NCBI RefSeq assembly: GCF_037975245.1
Contig: NC_092562.1
Span: 9,961,001 to 10,025,000, forward strand
Reading direction: 5' to 3'
DNA: 64,000 nucleotides
DNA from: Apostichopus japonicus
Lineage: Eukaryota; Echinodermata; Holothuroidea; Aspidochirotida; Stichopodidae
Each line of letters opens with the position of its first letter. Position 1 is the first letter of the stretch. The translations under genes were made by a program, and so were the position numbers. Under the pieces are notes generated by a model. That model was not told the DNA's origin. It searched no databases and worked only from the letters and a program-made list of their open reading frames with translations. Shown piece after piece: positions 61,563 to 64,000 of the stretch.

Positions 61563-63621
61563 CTAAGAGGTGTCCACTGTCCCATTTGACTGTGTTGTCA
61601 TTGCTGTATTATCACTGGCATCTATTGCTTTGATGTTCTGCAAGTCTTTCGTCAGTTTGGGAAGTGATCTGACCGTGTCGTCATCCAGTGCATTCGCCAA
61701 TCCAACAATTCTTTCACCTCTGTCATCTACCTTATCTGTGAAGAAGGAAGGTTTAAAATAGTTGCTATTTGGTTGTAATTAATTTCTATATTGAGAAAAT
61801 GGTCTGAAAGAGGAGTGGGGTGGGATGGGAGGGGGGGGGGGTCGACGAAGCTGTCGAATGTACAACAACAAATGAAGCATTACTTCAAAACAAGCATGCT
61901 GAGAGAAGGAAAGAAAACACCCATAGTAATTAAGACATGCGCATAAAACAACAGTAATATCTCTGCGAGTTCATTTTCATAGACGAAGATACTTCTTCAA
62001 GAAATTTATTTAGTTTTGAAGGGGGCCATGGTTAAGGAGACCTACGTTCCATATTCTCACTTTAGTGGAACAATGCATTTCACACAAGTTTTTACTGAGG
62101 AGGAATTACTCTGATAATATGTATATTTTGTAAGCTGAGCAGCTCCCATCACATGAGAGAGCAAACACATTTTGTAAATTTAATCTCCTTTTAAGCCAGG
62201 GATGTAGCCAGCAATTTGAAAGGGGGTGGGGAGCATTTCTCACAAAGGGAGCATTGTTACACTTAACGGTATGCCATGATTTACCAAAATGCCTCCCACT
62301 TTGCAGGAAATAAACAATAAAGATAGTATTGTATTCCATAGCAGACAAGCTTTCAGGAGAAAGATTAAGAAGGGTCGCTTAGATTCCTTCAACCTGAAAA
62401 GAGGGCTGTAATGATATTTCCTGCTTTTAGTTATGTTTTACTTTTTGGGATACTCAAAGAGGGGGGAGGGGGGTCGCTCCCCCTGGCTACGTGCCTGCTT
62501 TAAGCTCAATTTGCAGCTTCTGTCTTACTCATCACTCAAACATTGTCTGAAATTCTAGGACACCACCCAGTTGGAGAAAACTTTTTCTATACTCTACTCA
62601 CATGGCCTGCTTCAAAGCACTCATACTGACAGTATGATTATCATGTTTCTTTCCATCTGGAAAAAGATAAAGGTACTGTTCTTACTATCATCGAAGTGCT
62701 TTGAAGCATGATTTGAGAGGACAGTATAGAGGGGTATTAGCGTTAGAAAATGGTCCAAACTGGCTGTGTCAGTAATAAGACAGTGATAAGTCAGTGAGTC
62801 GATAAATGTGTGAAAGAAAGAAAATAAGAGACATACCCATAACAGCAATGGGAGTTTCCCCAGCTGCAGTGGCCACTCTGTGTTCAATCAGGTAAAACAT
62901 ATACTCATCATACAGGAGCCTTATGAGATGGAAAGATCCAAAACTTGCTGCACTCCTCAATGTGAGATCCCTGATTACCATTGAGCTGAACAAAACAGAA
63001 ACATAAAAAGTTAAATACAAAGCTGGTTTAATTACATTTGTGGGCATCACTTGGGAAGTGGCACAAAATATTTTCTGGCAACGGAAAAACAGTAAAAACA
63101 CATGAATCAAGTTATGGGGCTGACACAAAACTAGCGGTGGAACTTCCCCGGACAAAATAGTGACAAATGTGCATTATAATAAAAAAAATAAATAAAAAAA
63201 AGTGTAAGCAATTTGAGTATAAACCCTATCTGGCACCCTTTCCTGACAATGTTTCATAAATGTACGATGACATTAGCAAAACCGGTAAAACAAGGCTTGT
63301 CGACATTTGATGCAATTGTGATCAAACAATGGCAATTATTTTTAGGTGACTTACAAAGTTACAAGTTCTGTAAACCACAATTCTACAGTAGAACAAGCCA
63401 CTTCCAACTTACTTGTAGAAAGACCACTTGAGTAGAAATTGTCTGGCAGCTTTTGCAAAATTTGGTGAGTTTTCGTGCGGTTTGAGAACCTGTGTCACCA
63501 CACTTTCCAACCACGCTGCCCACTGTTCCAGAGAATTCTGCTGTTGAAGTGTCTGCTTGAAATCCTGTTCAAAGTGCTGAACAAGTTCGTCTTCACACTG
63601 GCAAACCCATGATGCTTGCTC
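61563..63621 (-). CDS. RFX1/2/3: RFX1/2/3-family transcription factor, C-terminal exons
   Basis: Minus-strand exons: 63621-63413, 62985-62837 and a likely last exon 61735-61563 (TAG). Phase holds across both junctions, giving 176 residues in the window. The first two exons encode the extended C-terminal and dimerisation region of RFX proteins, nearly unchanged: [94 protein letters not shown]. These proteins bind X-box DNA and drive cilium genes. The DNA-binding domain lies beyond the right edge. The last exon ([13 protein letters not shown] onward, ending NGTVDTS) does not match the vertebrate tails I know. It has a good acceptor (CTTCTTCACAG), but an exon between 62837 and 61735 could have been missed. 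The family is certain; the exact paralogue is not. Confidence 0.93.
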
Positions 63622-64000
63622 CTAAAATGCAAGAGAAACAACAAAATAGCATCAACACCCACAATGTTTACACATGGACACAGTACAATGCAGTGACCAG
63701 AACTCTGTAAAGCTTAAATGATAGCATTGCTGTAATCTAAGCACATCAATTTGCTTAGATTGCTGCCTGGAACATCATTTAACTTGAACACAGGGTGAAG
63801 GGGGGGGGGGGGGTGGAGTGGGGTGGGTGTGCATTGATTGATAGCAATAACTGCTTTTGTATGAGGTTGTGCCTAAAAGATTGATAAACAAGAAAGCAAA
63901 ATCAGTTAACGCTTATTTGGTTTATATGGCCAATTGTATAGGTGGTATCGTTTAAAATTGTTTAAATTGGGGGGTACGGACAAATGTAGAGTCGTTGAGG
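63622..64000 (-). other. RFX intron, cut by the window edge
   Basis: Sequence before the acceptor at 63622, with a poly(G) run near 63800-63813. No further exon is seen. Confidence 0.6.

Overview
The window is animal nuclear DNA: AT-rich, with small GT-AG exons spread over long introns and several families of interspersed repeats. The gene content (eyes-shut-type EGF/laminin-G protein, C1orf87, hydroxypyruvate isomerase, RFX) and the repeat types point to a marine deuterostome, most likely an echinoderm. That assignment is inference; nothing here fixes the species.

Four host genes can be spliced by eye, with reading phase kept across every junction. (1) 650-22821, + strand: the 3' part of an eyes shut (EYS) homologue, 21 exons coding about 1280 residues, five laminin-G domains alternating with EGF modules; its 5' part lies before the window. 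(2) 48443-39622, - strand: a complete 11-exon C1orf87 homologue of 651 residues. (3) 52110-58150, + strand: a complete 8-exon hydroxypyruvate isomerase (HYI), 286 residues (269 from the second ATG). (4) 63621-61563, - strand: the last exons of an RFX1/2/3 transcription factor that continues past the right edge. EYS and C1orf87 converge, C1orf87 and HYI diverge, HYI and RFX converge. The genes do not form one pathway. A loose cilium link (RFX1-3 control ciliogenesis, EYS is a photoreceptor cilium protein, C1orf87 is poorly known) is only a suggestion.

Most of the rest is mobile or tandem DNA. Four copies of a roughly 370-bp MITE end in TTAA; one sits inside a tRNA-type SINE, which gives an empty-site proof of TTAA duplication, and two sit just upstream of EYS splice acceptors and carry an ATG in frame with the next exon. 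Two hAT-type elements with 8-bp target duplications lie in EYS introns. Two broken non-LTR retrotransposons lie at 27.5-30.0 kb and 48.9-50.9 kb, the second split by a 504-bp terminal-inverted-repeat element. A satellite of about 18 monomers of 319 bp fills 31.07-36.77 kb, shows dimer and trimer higher-order repeats, and is bounded by long direct repeats of unlike sequence. A single stray monomer at 40.0-40.3 kb is bounded by its own direct repeat of about 120 bp. Minisatellites of 19, 81 and 52 bp, and a tandem copying of a splice acceptor in HYI, complete the picture.

The parts most worth a second look are the satellite insertions between long direct repeats, the MITE with exon-intron-like structure and in-frame ATGs, and the decoy splice acceptors before HYI exon 7.
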